A DNA stretch of 64,000 nucleotides from Prorocentrum cordatum (lineage: Eukaryota; Sar; Dinophyceae; Prorocentrales; Prorocentraceae). A program made the translations under genes and the position numbers. Location: positions 1-64,000 of the forward strand of contig CAUYUJ010001486.1 in the NCBI GenBank assembly GCA_963575745.1, in the 5' to 3' direction. Position 1 is the first letter of the stretch. Each line of letters begins with the position of its first letter. The notes beneath the pieces were generated by a model. It had not been told where the DNA came from. It was given only the letters and a program-made list of their open reading frames with translations, and searched no databases. Of this stretch, positions 9,262-20,672 are shown one piece after another.

Positions 9262-10145
9262 CTCCTCCTCCTTCCCCACATCTTCTACCTCCTTTCACCT
9301 CCTCCCCTCCCTCCTCCCTCCCTCTCCCTCCTCCCTCCCTCCCTACCTCCCTTCCCTCACCCGCCTCCTTTTTGCCTCATCCCCTTTTGCCTCATCCCTC
9401 CCCCTCAACCATTCTCCTCCCCTCACTTCCCTTCCTCACTCTTCATCCGTTCCTCCTCCTCTTCCTCCGCCCCATCCTTCCTCCTGATCAGCTCCTCCCC
9501 TCGCCCTCCTCTACTCATCCTCCTCTCCCTCCTCCTCCTCTTCCTTCTCGCCTCCTCATTCATCCTCTCTCCTTCCCTCCTCTTCTTCATCATCATCCTC
9601 CCCCTCCGCCTCCTCCGCCTCCTTCTCTTCTTGCTCCTCCTGCTCCTCCTCTTCCTCCTCCTCCTTTCCCTCCTCCTCCGCCTCCTCCTCCTCATGGTGT
9701 TGTGCGAGGTGCTGTTCTTCTTGGGCAATGCCATCTGCGGTCGTTAGCCCAACCTTACCAGCCTCACCCTCCTCCTTCGGAAAAGGCTTTTTCCCTCGCC
9801 GCCAGTTCCCCTCGAGGGCCATGGCTGCCCGCGAGGAGGTCATCACCAGGCGGGACGCTAGCGTCCGTGGCAACCCATCCGGCTCCCTCTTCCCCTGAAT
9901 TCCGCTCGTGACCACACTGTGGCCAGCAGCGAATTCCAGCGAATTCCTCTGCCCTCCCCCTCCTCCCCCCTCCTTCCTCCTCCTGCTCTCACTTGCCTCC
10001 CCCTCCTCCTCTCCTCCCCCTGCCCTCCCCCTCCTCCCCCTTCCTCCCCCCCCCTCCCCTCCCCCCCGCCTCCTCCCTTCCTCCCCCCTCCTCCCTTCCT
10101 CCCCCCTCCTCCCCCTGCCCTCCCCCTCCTCCCCTCTCCTTCCCT
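9262..10145. repeat. TCC-rich tracts
   Basis: 9262-9700 (TCCTCC, CCTCATCC variants) and 9945-10145 (CCCCCTCCTCC variants), separated by 240 bp of mixed sequence. Confidence 0.9.
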
Positions 10146-10252
10146 GGGGACGTCGGAGATCGACCACCAGCGACGACGATCTCATGGACCGGGGAGAGTG
10201 CAGAGGGGGGTCGGGGGTCGACGAGGATCTCGACGCCCCGAGGATCGTCGGA

Positions 10253-11145
10253 TCGAGGAGGAGGAGGAGGAGGAGGAGGAGGACCAGTGTAAACCCAAGC
10301 GTCATCAACGATGTTGGAATTATCCCTCCCTCCAAGCTCCCCCTTCATAGGCCCCGACAACGGTTCATTTCCATTGAGGGAGCTGCTTCGTTGGAAGACA
10401 ACCGTTAGAATATCCTGAAGCATGCCAAAACGTTGTTCTCGAGATTTCAACGCCACGTGTCTACCTGACTGCTACTTGTTGGCGATCCGGAATCGTGCCA
10501 TAACGCCATTTTTTTGATTTCAACACCGCAAATCAAGATAATTGTTGCACCCGCGTGCTCCTGAATCCTTCCAAACACACAAATGTTGGTACGTTGGTCA
10601 TGGGAATCCGTGAGACACTTGCAAATTGCTAAAACTATGCGCGGCGCTAAGGCGAGAGCCACATTTTGACAAGGAGCCGCCCTCCAATCCGTGAGACTCT
10701 TGCAAGTGTTTGCAAAGAATGTGCGCGGCGCTAAGGCGAGAGCCACATTTTGAAAACGACCCGCTCTGAATCCGTGAAACCTTTGCAAATGTTTAAAACG
10801 AATGCCGAATGCGCGCGGCGTTGAGGCGAGAGCCGCATTTTGAAAACAACCTGCCCTCAATCCGTGAAACCATTATCATTTTTAACAAAGTATGTGCGCG
10901 GCGTTGGGGCGAGAGCCACATTTTGAACATGACCCGCCCTCAATATGTGAAGCTCTTGCAAATGTTAAAACCGAATGCGCGCGGCGCTAAGGTGAGAACC
11001 ACATTTTGAAAACCACCCGCCCTCCATCTGTGAACCTGTTGTCACTGTTTAAGCTGCAGAGTCAAAGATGGTGAGGAAGTCTCAGGCGAAACGCCAGGCC
11101 CGCCCTAAAAACTGGCCTCGGGGTGCGACAGGGAGGAGTTATTCA
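10253..11145. repeat. 0.9-kb dispersed segment with ~82-bp satellite, copy 1
   Basis: From GGAGGACCAGTGTAAAC to GGGGTGCGACAGGGAG the segment aligns with 33877-34850. Positions 10300-10620 are collinear single sequence (TTGGAATTA, CATTTCCATTGAGGGA). Positions 10630-11040 are five tandem units, each with GCGCGGCGCTAAGGCGAGAG then CCACATTTTGAAAA and CCGCCCTCAATCCGTGA; starts at 10639, 10723, 10813, 10896 and 10977 give spacings of 84, 90, 83 and 81. Confidence 0.85.
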
Positions 11146-11157
11146 TAAGGGGAAGGA

Positions 11158-11275
11158 ATGGAGGAGGAGTAGGAAGAGGAGGAGGAGGAGGAGGAGGAGG
11201 AGGAGGAGGAGGAGGAGGAGAGGAGGGAGAGGAGGAGGGAGAGGAGGAGGAGGAGGAGGAGGAGGAGGAGGATTC
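11158..11275. repeat. GGA tract
   Basis: GGA units with one GGGA-interrupted stretch. Confidence 0.95.
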
Positions 11276-11473
11276 GGATCCGTAAAGATTGCGAAGCAAT
11301 ATCGAAACGACGAACTACTTGGGAGTAAACCGTGCTCCACACGACTGAGGTACTCCCTCCGCTTCTTGGCAATAGATCTTGGATCGCATGGCAAACTCAG
11401 GGCTCTCAACTGCTGTCCGAAGTTGCCACGTGCGACGCAAATCCTAGCTCCTACCTCCGATTGAAACCTCATC

Positions 11474-13430
11474 CTAGGATCCTGATGAACCCATCCTCCA
11501 CCTATGTACACACGACCCGAGGGGGGGGGGCTGAAGGAAGTTCCCTGTGGCTGGCACCAGCGGGAGGCACGGCGTGGTGAGCCACTGGGTGCGGCCCGCC
11601 TTGGTGCAGTTGTTGAAGCACCGCGAGCAGGAATGGCCGTCGTCGGCCAGCTGATGCCCGGACGCGAACAGGGCGAGAGCGGCGGGCGCGGGCGGGGGAG
11701 GGAGAGGGGGGGAGGGAACAGGCGCAACAGCAGCGGCATCTCGACCAGCCCGTCTTTTCTCGACCTGTGAGAGACAATCTGCCTCGATGACCTCGAGAGT
11801 GGATCTTAAAAGCCGTTTCCTGATGAGCGACGCCTTCCTCTCTGCATCCATGACCTGGAACCGCTGAGCTTCTGAGACACGAATCAGTTCGGCCTTGTCC
11901 TCTGCGAGAGAGTCTGCTATGATATTGCCTGACACCATCAACCCAGCCACTCGTTTACACACGATACCTTGAGGAGTGGGATGAGAAGGTACCTGAAGCA
12001 CTACTACTTGCTCGTGAGAGCGGTCGGACATCAACTGGCCGACGGATCGCCATAAATCTGCAAGCTCGCCCTGAGGCTGAGTCCATTTTTTCTTTCAGAA
12101 CCCGCGCACGACTTCCTCGCTGTCCGAAGCGAAAATGACGTGGCCTCGAGAGAACCTCAGGGTGATGATGAACGCGAGGAGCTCACCACGAGGAACAGTT
12201 TGAGGAGTGCCTGGGAGGGGGCCCGAGATGGAGGTGGAGGCGAGGAAGGGTGCAAAGCTACCGATCTTGACAATGGCCAAGGCGACCCTCCGCAACTTGG
12301 GATCTCGACCATCGGGACCTCCTGAGGCATCTCCACAGACACATATGGGATCATGCCAGGTTCCAGTACCAAGACAGCCCTTGTCTAAACTATCAATGCC
12401 CGTGACGCTCCACTGCTCGGTGCTAGTAGGCGGATCAAAAGCAGTCCAACTCCGAGGGATAAGACCTCGATGCCAGACGCAAGCGCGAGCGTCCCCCTGC
12501 ACCAGCGTCTCTGCGACGAGGTCAGCGGACTGGTCATACATCTCGTGGCCACAGCTCTTAGGACAAAGCCAGTGACGATGGGCAGGGGCTTCGGGCGCTT
12601 CACAACGACGAGGGCATAAGTCGTCCGTGGTGAGGCCCTCGTCCTTCTTCCTAGCCTGCAACCATGACCCGCCTACTGCAATACTAAGTAAGAGTTCAGC
12701 TAGCTGGCGCCCCCGAGGAGCGCCCTGAAGCTGAAGCAAGAGAAAACGACGATTGCGGTTGTCGGCACCGTCCTCCAAACCTGCACCACCGAAGTGATCA
12801 GTTGCCTGCTTCCACTGACGAGTCTGAAGGGCCTGAACAAACTCTTGCATCATGTCTCGCGTTCAAAACTGGCCAACTTCTTGGTGCTGAGATTCCACGT
12901 GAAGTCTGGAACTCCATCAAGTACGGGCCCGTGCCACTGATCAGGAGACACGGGCCCCCATCCAATAAGCAAGAGTTGGCGCATGAGAGCAGAAATGGAT
13001 CCTCCTTCTGCTTCGGTTTGTCTTCGGGCCTTGGTGCCGTCACTCGTCCCTCGTGCGACAACTTGCCGGAGAGGGCCCCGGGAAGGGTCCGGGAACCGAT
13101 TTTGAGGGGAGATCGTCGAGGAGGCGGAGGAAAGGCGGGCAACGAGTTTCCACGAGGGCGTTTGCTTTAACGACGATCGTGAAGCCCTTCTTGGGCCTCG
13201 TGGGTCACCCTCATGGCCACGGCCAGATCCGCTTCAGAACTCTGGTCAGAACGTCCTCCAGGACGGGTTTGGGTGCGGCCGTCGAGCGGCTCGTTCAGAA
13301 CGCCATGTGTTGCCGTCGTGGTGCGGGGCAGGTGCGGCCGATGCTCTCCGCCGCTCAGGTGATAATTCTAGATCGTCCGCGCAACCCCCCCCAGAACATG
13401 CAGGAACTATGTCCAGACGAGTTGCCCTGA
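11474..13430 (-). pseudogene. Decayed non-LTR retrotransposon (LINE), RNase H and C-terminal domains
   Basis: Reading the - strand, a frame from 12853 down to 11474 has a single in-frame TGA (12097-12095). It carries an RNase H signature: DASGG near 12335 (first catalytic Asp), RGELLAF near 12190 (Glu), ASDSEE near 12120 (second Asp), then after the stop LWRSVGQLM, VPSHPTPQG and GNIIADSLAED, whose AD supplies the last catalytic Asp. CSRCFNNC near 11640 resembles the Cys-rich tail of such ORFs. Upstream the coding signal moves to another frame at about 12853 (LASFERE before, MMQEFVQALQ after) and continues to about 13150 with WHGPVLDGVPDFTWNL, then more weakly to about 13430 (SSEADLAVAMRVTHEAQ). 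A frameshift plus a stop mean it is dead. It lies antisense within the dehydrogenase intron. No reverse transcriptase YxDD was found. Confidence 0.72.
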
Positions 13431-13481
13431 CGAGGGTTGTAGAAGATCATGCAGTGTATTAAATAGCTGGATAAGACGTCC

Positions 13482-13640
13482 TCCCCTAAGAGGGGGAGGA
13501 TGGAGGAGGAATATGAGGAGGAACAGGAGGAGGGGGAGTAGGGAGAGCGGGAGGGGTAGGAGGGGGGAGGAAAGAGGAGGAGCACGTGGATGAGGAAGAG
13601 GATGAGGAGAAAGAGGAGGAGAGGGGGAGGAGGAGGGCGA
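13482..13640. repeat. GGA-rich tract
   Basis: Purine tract with GGAGGGGGAGTAGGGAGAG interruptions. Confidence 0.9.
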
Positions 13641-13689
13641 GCTGAATGGCCAGAGGCCTTTTGGATGATGCCTCTCGGAGTCTCTTCGG

Positions 13690-14212
13690 CTTCCTTCCGT
13701 GAGTTTCTTGGAGTCCTCTTGGGGCGTCTTTGGGGTCTCTTGGCAGTCCTTGGGGCCTCTGGAGGCGTCTTGGGAGCCTCTGTGGGGCCTCTTGGAGCCT
13801 CTTAGGGGGTCTCTTGGGAGCTTCGTGGGGGCATCTTGGGGTCATCGTGGGGGCCTCTTGGGGCCTCCTCGCACCTCTTGGGGCTCCCTTAGTGTACCCT
13901 GGGGAGCCTCCAGGGCTATCTTGGGGCCATCTTGGAAGAGATCGATCAAAGCGACTCCTTGCTTAGGGTTCCCCCCCCCCGGAGGCCAACATGTAGCCCA
14001 AACCGTAGTCAATCCATCGATTTTGGTCTTCTCGCCGAGACCTCTTGGGGCATCTTGGGTGCCTCTCGGGGGCCTCTTGCGGCCTTTTGGGGATGGGGGG
14101 ATATCTTGGGGGCCTCTTGGGGGCCTCTTGGGGCCCCCTGGGCACCTCTCAGGGCCCTCTTGGCGCACCCTCGTGAGCCTCGGGTGCCACCTTGGAGGAG
14201 ATTGATCAAAGG
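13690..14212. repeat. CTTGGGGGCCTC minisatellite, two ~260-bp higher units
   Basis: Degenerate 11-18 bp units. GAGATCGATCAAAG at 13937 and GAGATTGATCAAAG at 14196 mark the end of each higher unit, about 260 bp apart. Confidence 0.8.
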
Positions 14213-14437
14213 AGGGGCGGTAGTACAAACTGGCGTTGCAATGGATTGCGGTGTTTGTCGGCTCTGCGCAGCTTGCCTCCTCCCCTCCGCTTCCTCTTCC
14301 CCCCCCTCGCTCTCTCTCTCTCTCTGCCTCTTGCCGCCGTGGTGGCGTGGTGTCGCACGAGCTCCACCGCGAGCTCTCCGCCTTGCCGCCCGTGTGCGCC
14401 TGCGCCGGTCTCTCTCTCCCCGCGGTCTCCCTGACTG

Positions 14438-14590
14438 TGAAGTCGGGCTTGTCCCTCGACAGGGGGAATATCCGGAAATAGTCCAAACATAGTGTGGGGG
14501 CGATTTTGTTTTACCAGTCTGGGGCAGTTTTGCATCATTTTTGGGGTATGTGTTTCAATTTTCATCCAAAATCCCCCGTGCGGGCCCGCG
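14438..14590 (+). mobile_element. MITE-A copy, right end lost
   Basis: Left TGAAGTCGGGCTTGTCCC is good; the right side stops matching after CATCCAAAATCCCCC. Confidence 0.7.
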
Positions 14591-14724
14591 CCGGTCGCTC
14601 CACGCGGGCTGCGGCCTGGTCTTCTCCCTTCCTCCTCGCGTGGCGCTCCTGGGGCAAGCAGAGGCCCTCCAGCGTCGGAGCCCCTCCAGCGGTCGACGGG
14701 TTGGGCAGATCTGGGGCGTCCATG

Positions 14725-14919
14725 CGGGCCGGACGAAAGGGGGGGATTGGGAAAGGGGGGGTTACGAAATTTGCTGCATGCAGCTGGTTTCGGCCCCGCC
14801 ACCGGGCCCGTTCATCGATACATAGCCGCCTCTGGCGCCGGGAGGCGCCGGGAAAATCAGCTACATGAGCTGATTCTCAACCCCCCCCCTTTGCTATCCC
14901 CCCCTTTCGCCCGACCCGA
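14725..14919. mobile_element. MITE-E copy
   Basis: Founding description of MITE-E. About 195 bp. Left CGGGTCGGGCGAAAGGGGGG then ATTGGGAAAGGGGGG, TACGAAATTTGCTGC and ATGCAGCTG. Right CAGCTACGTGAGCTGATTCT then AACCCCCCC, TTTGCTATCCCCCCCTTTCG and CCCGACCCG. The ends are inverted; the middle contains TCGATACATAG and GGCGCCGGGAGGCGCC. Confidence 0.85.
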
Positions 14920-14942
14920 TCCATGCACCGAGCTCCTTGGCT

Positions 14943-15074
14943 TGAGTCGGGCCTGCCCTCTACAGGAGCAGCATTCAAAAATAGTCAAACAATAGCTTGG
15001 GGACTAAGTTTTTGTTTGAAGTATTCGTGATTGTTCGTTTAAAGCCCATCTGTAGGGGGACCCGCCCGACCCAA
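14943..15074 (+). mobile_element. MITE-A copy (short)
   Basis: TTGAGTCGGGCCTGCCCTC at left; the core is shortened; right CATCTGTAGGGGGACCCGCC then CGACCCAAC. Confidence 0.82.
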
Positions 15075-15639
15075 CCCCTGGCAGACCAAGCGGCGTGGTG
15101 CATATGCCGGTCGTTGAGAGCAGGTATAGCTCGGGATCCCCAGATCCCAGGCTACTTCAAGCGCCTTCCTACTCCAAGGCTCGATGTGTGTTTGCTGCGT
15201 TTTGTTATTCTCTGGGAGCGCCTGATACCAATCTGCTTTATCCGCCGTCCTGCGTCATTATTTCAGCGATGTATTGCGACCAGCGTGTAATTAGAGTTAC
15301 ATCGGCGTTGGAACCTGCACGACTCTATCCTGGAGCATCGGGGCGCGACCTTGAAACACCTCGACCCCATCGAGCTGCCACCCTCGACCCTCGAACCCTC
15401 GAACCCTCGAAACTCGACCCTCTGAGTAGGTCATCCCTCCCCCCTCCTCCCCCTTAATCTTCGACCCCCGGGGATAGGCATCGAGTATCGAGGGTCGAGG
15501 ATCGAGGGCCGATCGAGGACAGAGGATCGAGGATCGATCACAGATCGATCGAGGAACGATTCGATCGAGCCCCTCGCAGGCGGGAGCAGAGGGTCGGGGC
15601 GGAGAGGAGGGCACGGTGGCCCTTCTGCTGGGCTCGCAG

Positions 15640-15705
15640 GTGGGGGCGCGCCTGGCGCTGGTCGCCATTCCCGAGGCCGACCACCTGGCGTACAACCCCC
15701 ACCAG
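15640..15705 (+). CDS. Zinc-type medium-chain dehydrogenase, exon 3 of 6 seen
   Basis: Twenty-two codons, phase 0 at both ends, after acceptor GGGCTCGCAG. The peptide VGARLALVAIPEADHLAYNP(HQ) matches the GG-V-LVGIPE-D segment: the beta-5 strand after the glycine turn and the loop before the ARRKEL motif. Joined to the previous exon it reads QTAAVGARLALVAIPE. The best donor is CACCAG|GCCCGG (GC type). The eight bases CAGGCCCG recur across the next acceptor at 21507-21514. Confidence 0.75.
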
Positions 15706-15717
15706 GCCCGGGGAACA

Positions 15718-15900
15718 GTACAGTCGGGGCGCTGAGGAAGGAACCCTTTTCGTTGGGGAGGGGCTCGGGGCTCCTCGATTGGTGTACAGCTTGCCTCAGG
15801 TGTTCCTGAGGTGTTCCATGGAACATCGAAATTTAACTTATGGGAAAAAAGGGGCCTCGTTCCTTATTTAGGGTTCCTTAGGTCAACGCCCCGACGGTAA
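15718..15900. mobile_element. MITE-F copy
   Basis: Founding description of MITE-F. About 182 bp. Left TACAGTCGGGGCGC then GAAGGAACCCTT; right TTATTTAGGGTTCCTTAGG then GCCCCGACGGTA. The outer 12 bp are inverted, as is AAGGAACCCT. A highly conserved block AAAGGGGCCTCGTTCC lies in the right half. It starts 13 bp after the GC donor. Confidence 0.82.
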
Positions 15901-16468
15901 GACCCGAGTTCGCTGGAGCTCGGGCTTGCCGACGCTGCTTGACGGGTCCGCCCCTAAAATTTTGATGGTCCGATGTTCTCTGGATGTGCGCGGCGGGAGT
16001 TCTGTCCCTTATTCCCCCGCCCTCTTTGGCTCCCCGCCCCTGCCTGCCCGAGGAGCAGTCCACGCAGGACGATCGCACGTTTGCTTGGGTGCCCGAGGCA
16101 CGTGCCAAGTGTTTCCCCCGAGCTCCGAGTTCCAGATTGGCACGGCCTCCGGGCCCATCGGGAGTGGCGCAGCGTAGCGCGGCGGGACCTCGCGCCAAGT
16201 TTCAGACTGGGTCTTGTAACTTTCCCTGACGGCCCCGTCAGGCCAGCCCGAGTCCCCCGAACCCGAGGAGGGGCCCCCGGGCAACGGCAAGGCTGCGGGC
16301 TACAGGCGCAGACAGGCCCCCAGGTTCGCGAGCGGACGGCGCAGGTCCAGAGGCCGGTCGGGGGGGGGGGCCCCTGGGGTCCAGGACCGCTTACCTCGAG
16401 GGACGCTGCTGGCTTTCGTCGTGGCAACGGTTGGGCGATGTGGAGAGTGGGTCGAAGAAGAAGCATCG

Positions 16469-16633
16469 CCATAAACATAAGCTTTTGGCGCTCCGCGCGG
16501 ACTTTTTGGATCCGCGCCTGGCCCCCCCTGGCGGCGCCTCCGGCGCCGCTCCTGGCGTGCTCCGCGCGCCAGGGAGGGGGTGCAGCTCGAATCCAAGACA
16601 TCAGCGCGGAGCGCCAAAAGTTAATGTTTATGT
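16469..16633. mobile_element. MITE-C copy
   Basis: Very regular copy: CATAAACATAAGCTTTTGGC at left and GCCAAAAGTTAATGTTTATG at right, with GGCGCTCCGCGCGGA arms. Confidence 0.85.
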
Positions 16634-17054
16634 TTTTTGTCATTCTTCTACTGGCAGAGGTCGAGTGATATGGGGAGTGAGGGTGACAGGAGTTGGGCTG
16701 CTCGGCTGGGGGCTGCACAGGTGGGGGCCAGTCAGGCGGAGCGTGGAGGCTCACTTGGCGTGGCCAGCGTCTGCCTGGCTGCTCGCGCCCACGAGCTCGA
16801 GGCGATGATGGAGGAGTAGGAGTCAGGACACCCGAGGAGAAAAAAACGACGGACCGAGGAGTTTAATGTCTGACTCTTGCCCCCGTCTGGCCCTCAGAGC
16901 GGCGGCGTTGGCCTCGGCCAATTGGGCCCCTGGGCCAGAGCCAATCGTATCTCCCGACGCCCCCACGAGCCCCCAGAGTTCCTCCGAGGCCACCCGAACG
17001 CCCCGGGGTCGCCCCCCCGGCCCCTCGCCTTCCACCAAGGTCCTCCGAAGCCCC

Positions 17055-17665
17055 CCCCCGAGGAGGAGGAGGAGGAGGAGGAGGAGGAGGAGGAGGAGGA
17101 GGAGGAGGAGGAGGACGGAGGAGGAGGAGGAGGAGGAGGAGGAGGGAAGAAAACGGCCTGCTTCCCCAGGGCCCCCGCCCGAGGCCCTCCGAGGTCCCAG
17201 GTCCCCCCGAGGCGCGAGGGCGTGCGGGATGGGGTCCCCCGTGCCCCCCCCGCTCCCGCCGCGAGAGTTCCGAGATGACGCTCCTCCTCCTCCACCACCT
17301 CCTTCTCCTCTTCCTCCCTCCTTCCCTCCTCCTCCTCCTCCCTCCTCCCTCCTCCCCCTCCTCCTCCTCCTCCTCCTCCGCCTCCTCCTCCTCCTCCTCC
17401 TCCTCCTCCACTCCTCTCCTCCTCCTCCTCCTCCTCCCTCCTCCTCCTCCTCCTCCTTCCTCCTCCTCCTCTCCTCTCTCTCCACCTCCTCCTCCTCCTC
17501 CTCCTCCTCCTCCTCCTCCTTCTCCTCTCCTCCTCCCTCCTCCACCTCCTCCTCCTCCTCCTCCTCCTCCCTCCTCCTCCTCCTCCTCCTCCCTCTCCCC
17601 TCCTCCTCCACCTCCTCCCTCCTCCTTCTCCTCCTCCTCCTCCTCCTCCTCCTCCTCTTCCTGCC
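17055..17665. repeat. GGA tract followed by TCC tract
   Basis: GGA at 17055-17145, then 135 bp of mixed GC-rich DNA, then TCC at 17281-17660. The two tracts have opposite strand polarity and could pair as a very long inverted repeat. Confidence 0.92.
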
Positions 17666-17763
17666 GCACTGGAGCCCCCGAGGTTCTCGCACGATGCCGC
17701 GCGCAGGGGCGCGGAGGCGGCCCTGCCTCGCCCGCCGTGGCCTGCACGGAGGGGCTCATGGGC

Positions 17764-17975
17764 CGACTTGCACACACGCGGGGATGCATGCATGCTCACA
17801 CCTAATAGTGACCGACTTGCACACAAATGTGCACACGTACGTGCACGCATACGGCCCATGCATGCATGCATGGGCCGACCTGCACACGCACGTGCATGTG
17901 TGTGTGCTTATGGATTGTGGACCGGCTTGCACACACATGCATGCATGCATGCATGCATGCATGCTCACACCTATG
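17764..17975. repeat. GCAT/CACA-rich tandem repeat
   Basis: Units like CATGCATGCATG and CCGACTTGCACACA recur about every 55-60 bp, ending in seven ATGC repeats. Confidence 0.8.
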
Positions 17976-18413
17976 AGCATGCGCGCGTGTGATTCCTGAG
18001 GGGGGAAACGGCGCGAGAGTGCGAGTATCCCCCCCTTCTCTCTCACACGCACACACACGCACATATAGGCATACAAGTGGCACGTGTGTGCCCAGGCTCA
18101 TACAAAAAATTGCAGGGGCGTTTGAAGCAGGAGTGAAATGCAACATCGAAGTCGCACTCGAGCGCAAGTGGGGTTGCCACACCTTGCGATGTGTGTACCA
18201 GGACCCCCCCGGAAGCCTCAGGAGGCCCGACTTGGATACCAGAAGAGGCTCCAGGAGGCCCCAGGATTGTGAGTGTTGTGCGTGTGTGTGTGTGATGTAT
18301 GCTTTGTGTGGTGCGTGCTTTTTGTGTGTTGTAGGTGTTGTGTGTGTGTATGTTTGTCTAGCGTGTGATGTGTTGGGCGTGATTTGTGTCTCTGTGTGCA
18401 TGTAGTTCTGAAG

Positions 18414-18650
18414 CCCCAGGAGGCCCCAGGAAGCCCCAGGCGGCCTCAGGAGGCCCCAGGAGACCCCAGGAGGCTTCAGGAGGCCCCGAGAGGCTCCAGG
18501 AGGCCGCAGGAGGCCCCAGGAGGCCCCAGGAGGTTTCAGGAGACCCCCAGGAGGCTCCGAGGCGGGGTCTGGGGTGTCAGAAGGTTCAGAAAGCCCCAGG
18601 AGGCCCCAGGAGGTTCCAGGAGGCCCCCAGGAGGCTCAGAGGCGGGGCCT
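18414..18650. repeat. AGGCCCCAGG minisatellite
   Basis: Nine- to fifteen-base degenerate units; GAGGCGGGGTCTGGGG at 18557 and GAGGCGGGGCCTGGGG at 18639 show a higher period of about 82. Confidence 0.85.
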
Positions 18651-19007
18651 GGGGCTCGATTTTGGAAGGATTTTTCAACCGAAACCGCCATTCCCTGAGA
18701 ATCGGGGTCACAATTATTGAAATTACCATGTGTTTTTGAAGGTTTTATGTGAACATGTTGAAATTCCCATGTGTTTTTGGACCCTGACGTCACGATCTGG
18801 GGGTGCCACCGATTTTCAGAATGTCGAGGATGTCCCGAGCGAAACGCCCAGAAAAATCGCGGACGCGTGCGCATTAATCGCCTCTGAGCTCTACTCCCTC
18901 GGAGAGGTGCGTATGAGAATACATGTGTATATAGTCAGGTGAATGAAAAGGCACATACATTGTCCTCGCATCCTATACATATCTAATATGCATGTATTTC
19001 TATGTGT

Positions 19008-19034
19008 GTATACATATATATATATATATATATG
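19008..19034. repeat. TA microsatellite
   Basis: ACATATATATATATATATAT type run in an AT-richer patch. Confidence 0.9.
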
Positions 19035-19784
19035 TGCGTGTGTATGCGCAAAACGTGCACTATGCAATACATCTTACATGTGCACATGGTCTCGTACGCA
19101 CCTACCCGAGGGAGTGAAGCACAGAGGCGGTTCTTGGCGAAGCCGTCCCATGCCGTCCGTGTTTGTGCCTGGCCGTTTCGCTCGGGACATCCGTATTGAT
19201 CAGAATGCTGGACGCACTTCTCACTTAGATCGCAACGTCAGGGTCAAACAATACAATGAATGTTCAACATTTTCCGCAGAACCTTCGCACAACGTATTCG
19301 AATGATGTTGAGCATAAGTGATAGAAATCCGTTGGATGTGCACTAGTAGTTCCCAGCCAGTGCATTTGTTCATCACTATCAAGAAATCTGTCAACAGCAC
19401 AGAGGAAAACATTGATGTATACGTCAGAAGGGCGCAAGCTCAGTTTTTTCAGTGAAGTTATTCAACTCAGCGTTATCCGCTGTTGTGTAATGCCCACAGG
19501 GGTGCTTCCCAGCGTGGTGACGTCGAATCGCAGGCTGTGGCAACCCGATCGGTCGCCCCACTTGTTTTTTGTATGGGGCCTGCGGGCGCACGTGCCACTT
19601 GAATGTGCAGCAGCGTTCTGTGCTTCACGCGGCGCTGAGCACCAAGATCCGGCGACGTATACCCAGACCCGTCTTCCGTTTCGTGAGGCCGCCGCCTGGG
19701 GGCCTTGAGAGTTGTAGCGCAGGTGGCCCATCGCGGCTTGCTATTGATGGGCCTGTTGTCCACCACCACCGCAATAAGTTGGAG

Positions 19785-20166
19785 GGGGGGAGGAGGTGGA
19801 GGATGAGGAGGAGGAGGACGAGGAGGAAGAGGACGAAGAGGAGGAGGACGAAGAGGAGGAGGAGGAGGAGGAGGATGAGGAGGAGGAGGACGAAGAGGAG
19901 GAGGACGAAGAGGAGGAGGACGAAGAGGAGGAGGAGGAGGAGGACGACGAGGAGGAGGAGGAGGAGGAGGAGGAGGAAAAGCCTCTCCCCCTCCTTCTTG
20001 TGGTGGCGGCGGCGGACGACAGGCCCACCATCTCGAGGGCACCCGGCGGGCGCGGCGCGGCGTCGGCGCGCGCCCGCCGGCGTCGGCCTCCCTGCTCGGC
20101 CCGGCAGGGGTTGCGCGGCGCGCGGCGGGCCGCCCCGAGCGGCCCGCGCCTGCTGGCTCCTTCTTG

Positions 20167-20206
<40 letters not shown>

Positions 20207-20208
20207 GG
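19785..20208. repeat. GGA/GAC tract and GTC run
   Basis: GGAGGAGGACGA units at 19785-19980; after 190 bp of GC-rich sequence, thirteen GTC units at 20169-20208 end exactly at a MITE-A left end. Confidence 0.9.
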
Positions 20209-20210
20209 TC

Positions 20211-20404
20211 TTAAGTCGGGCCTGTCCCCCTACAGGGGGATTTTCGACGAAAAAAAAAAAATACACCAAAAATACCCCCCCAAAAAATCAAAAACTATTC
20301 CAAAAACAGTCCCCAGACTATTTTTGGACTATTTTTTGATCATTGTTGGGGTATTGTGTATTTTTCGTCGAAAATCCCCCTGTAGGGGGACAGGCCGGAC
20401 TTAA
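20211..20404 (+). mobile_element. MITE-A copy, best preserved
   Basis: Bounded by TTAA at both ends. The left arm TTAAGTCGGGCCTGTCCCCC then TACAGGGGGATTTTCGACG is matched by the right arm with one GCC/GGC difference, giving about 48 bp of inverted repeat. An A-run expands the core. Confidence 0.92.
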
Positions 20405-20424
20405 TCGTGGTCCGTCATCCGTGG

Positions 20425-20491
20425 TTCGTCGTCGTCGTCGTCGTCGTCGTCGTTCGTTCGTTCGTTCGTTCGTTCGTTCGTTCGTCGTCGT

Positions 20492-20528
<37 letters not shown>

Positions 20529-20561
20529 GGTCCGTCGTCCGTCGTTCGTCGTCGTCATCGT

Positions 20562-20599
<38 letters not shown>

Positions 20600-20636
20600 C
20601 GTCGTCGCCGTCGCCGTCGTCGTCGTCGTCGTCGTC
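20425..20636. repeat. GTC and GTTC microsatellites
   Basis: (GTC)n broken by seven to eight GTTC units at about 20450-20485 and by CATC/GCC variants. It directly follows the MITE-A copy that has a GTC run on its other side, so the element sits inside a GTC array. Confidence 0.92.
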
Positions 20637-20672
20637 TTCCAGAGCGGCCCGCGCATGCCCGCGCCGTCTTTT

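Larger units (their letters stand above)
9056..15639 (+). other. Intron 2 of the dehydrogenase gene (6.6 kb)
   Basis: GT...AG intron. Contains TCC/GGA tracts, a 0.9-kb satellite-bearing repeat, an antisense LINE remnant, a minisatellite and MITE-A/E copies. At 15380-15570 there is a degenerate CTCGAACC and ATCGAGG short-unit repeat; 11280-11470 has nothing else I can name. Confidence 0.65.

Noticed and set aside
12095-12097. In-frame TGA in the LINE as selenocysteine
   Set aside because: RNase H proteins are not selenoproteins and a frameshift nearby already marks the copy as decayed.
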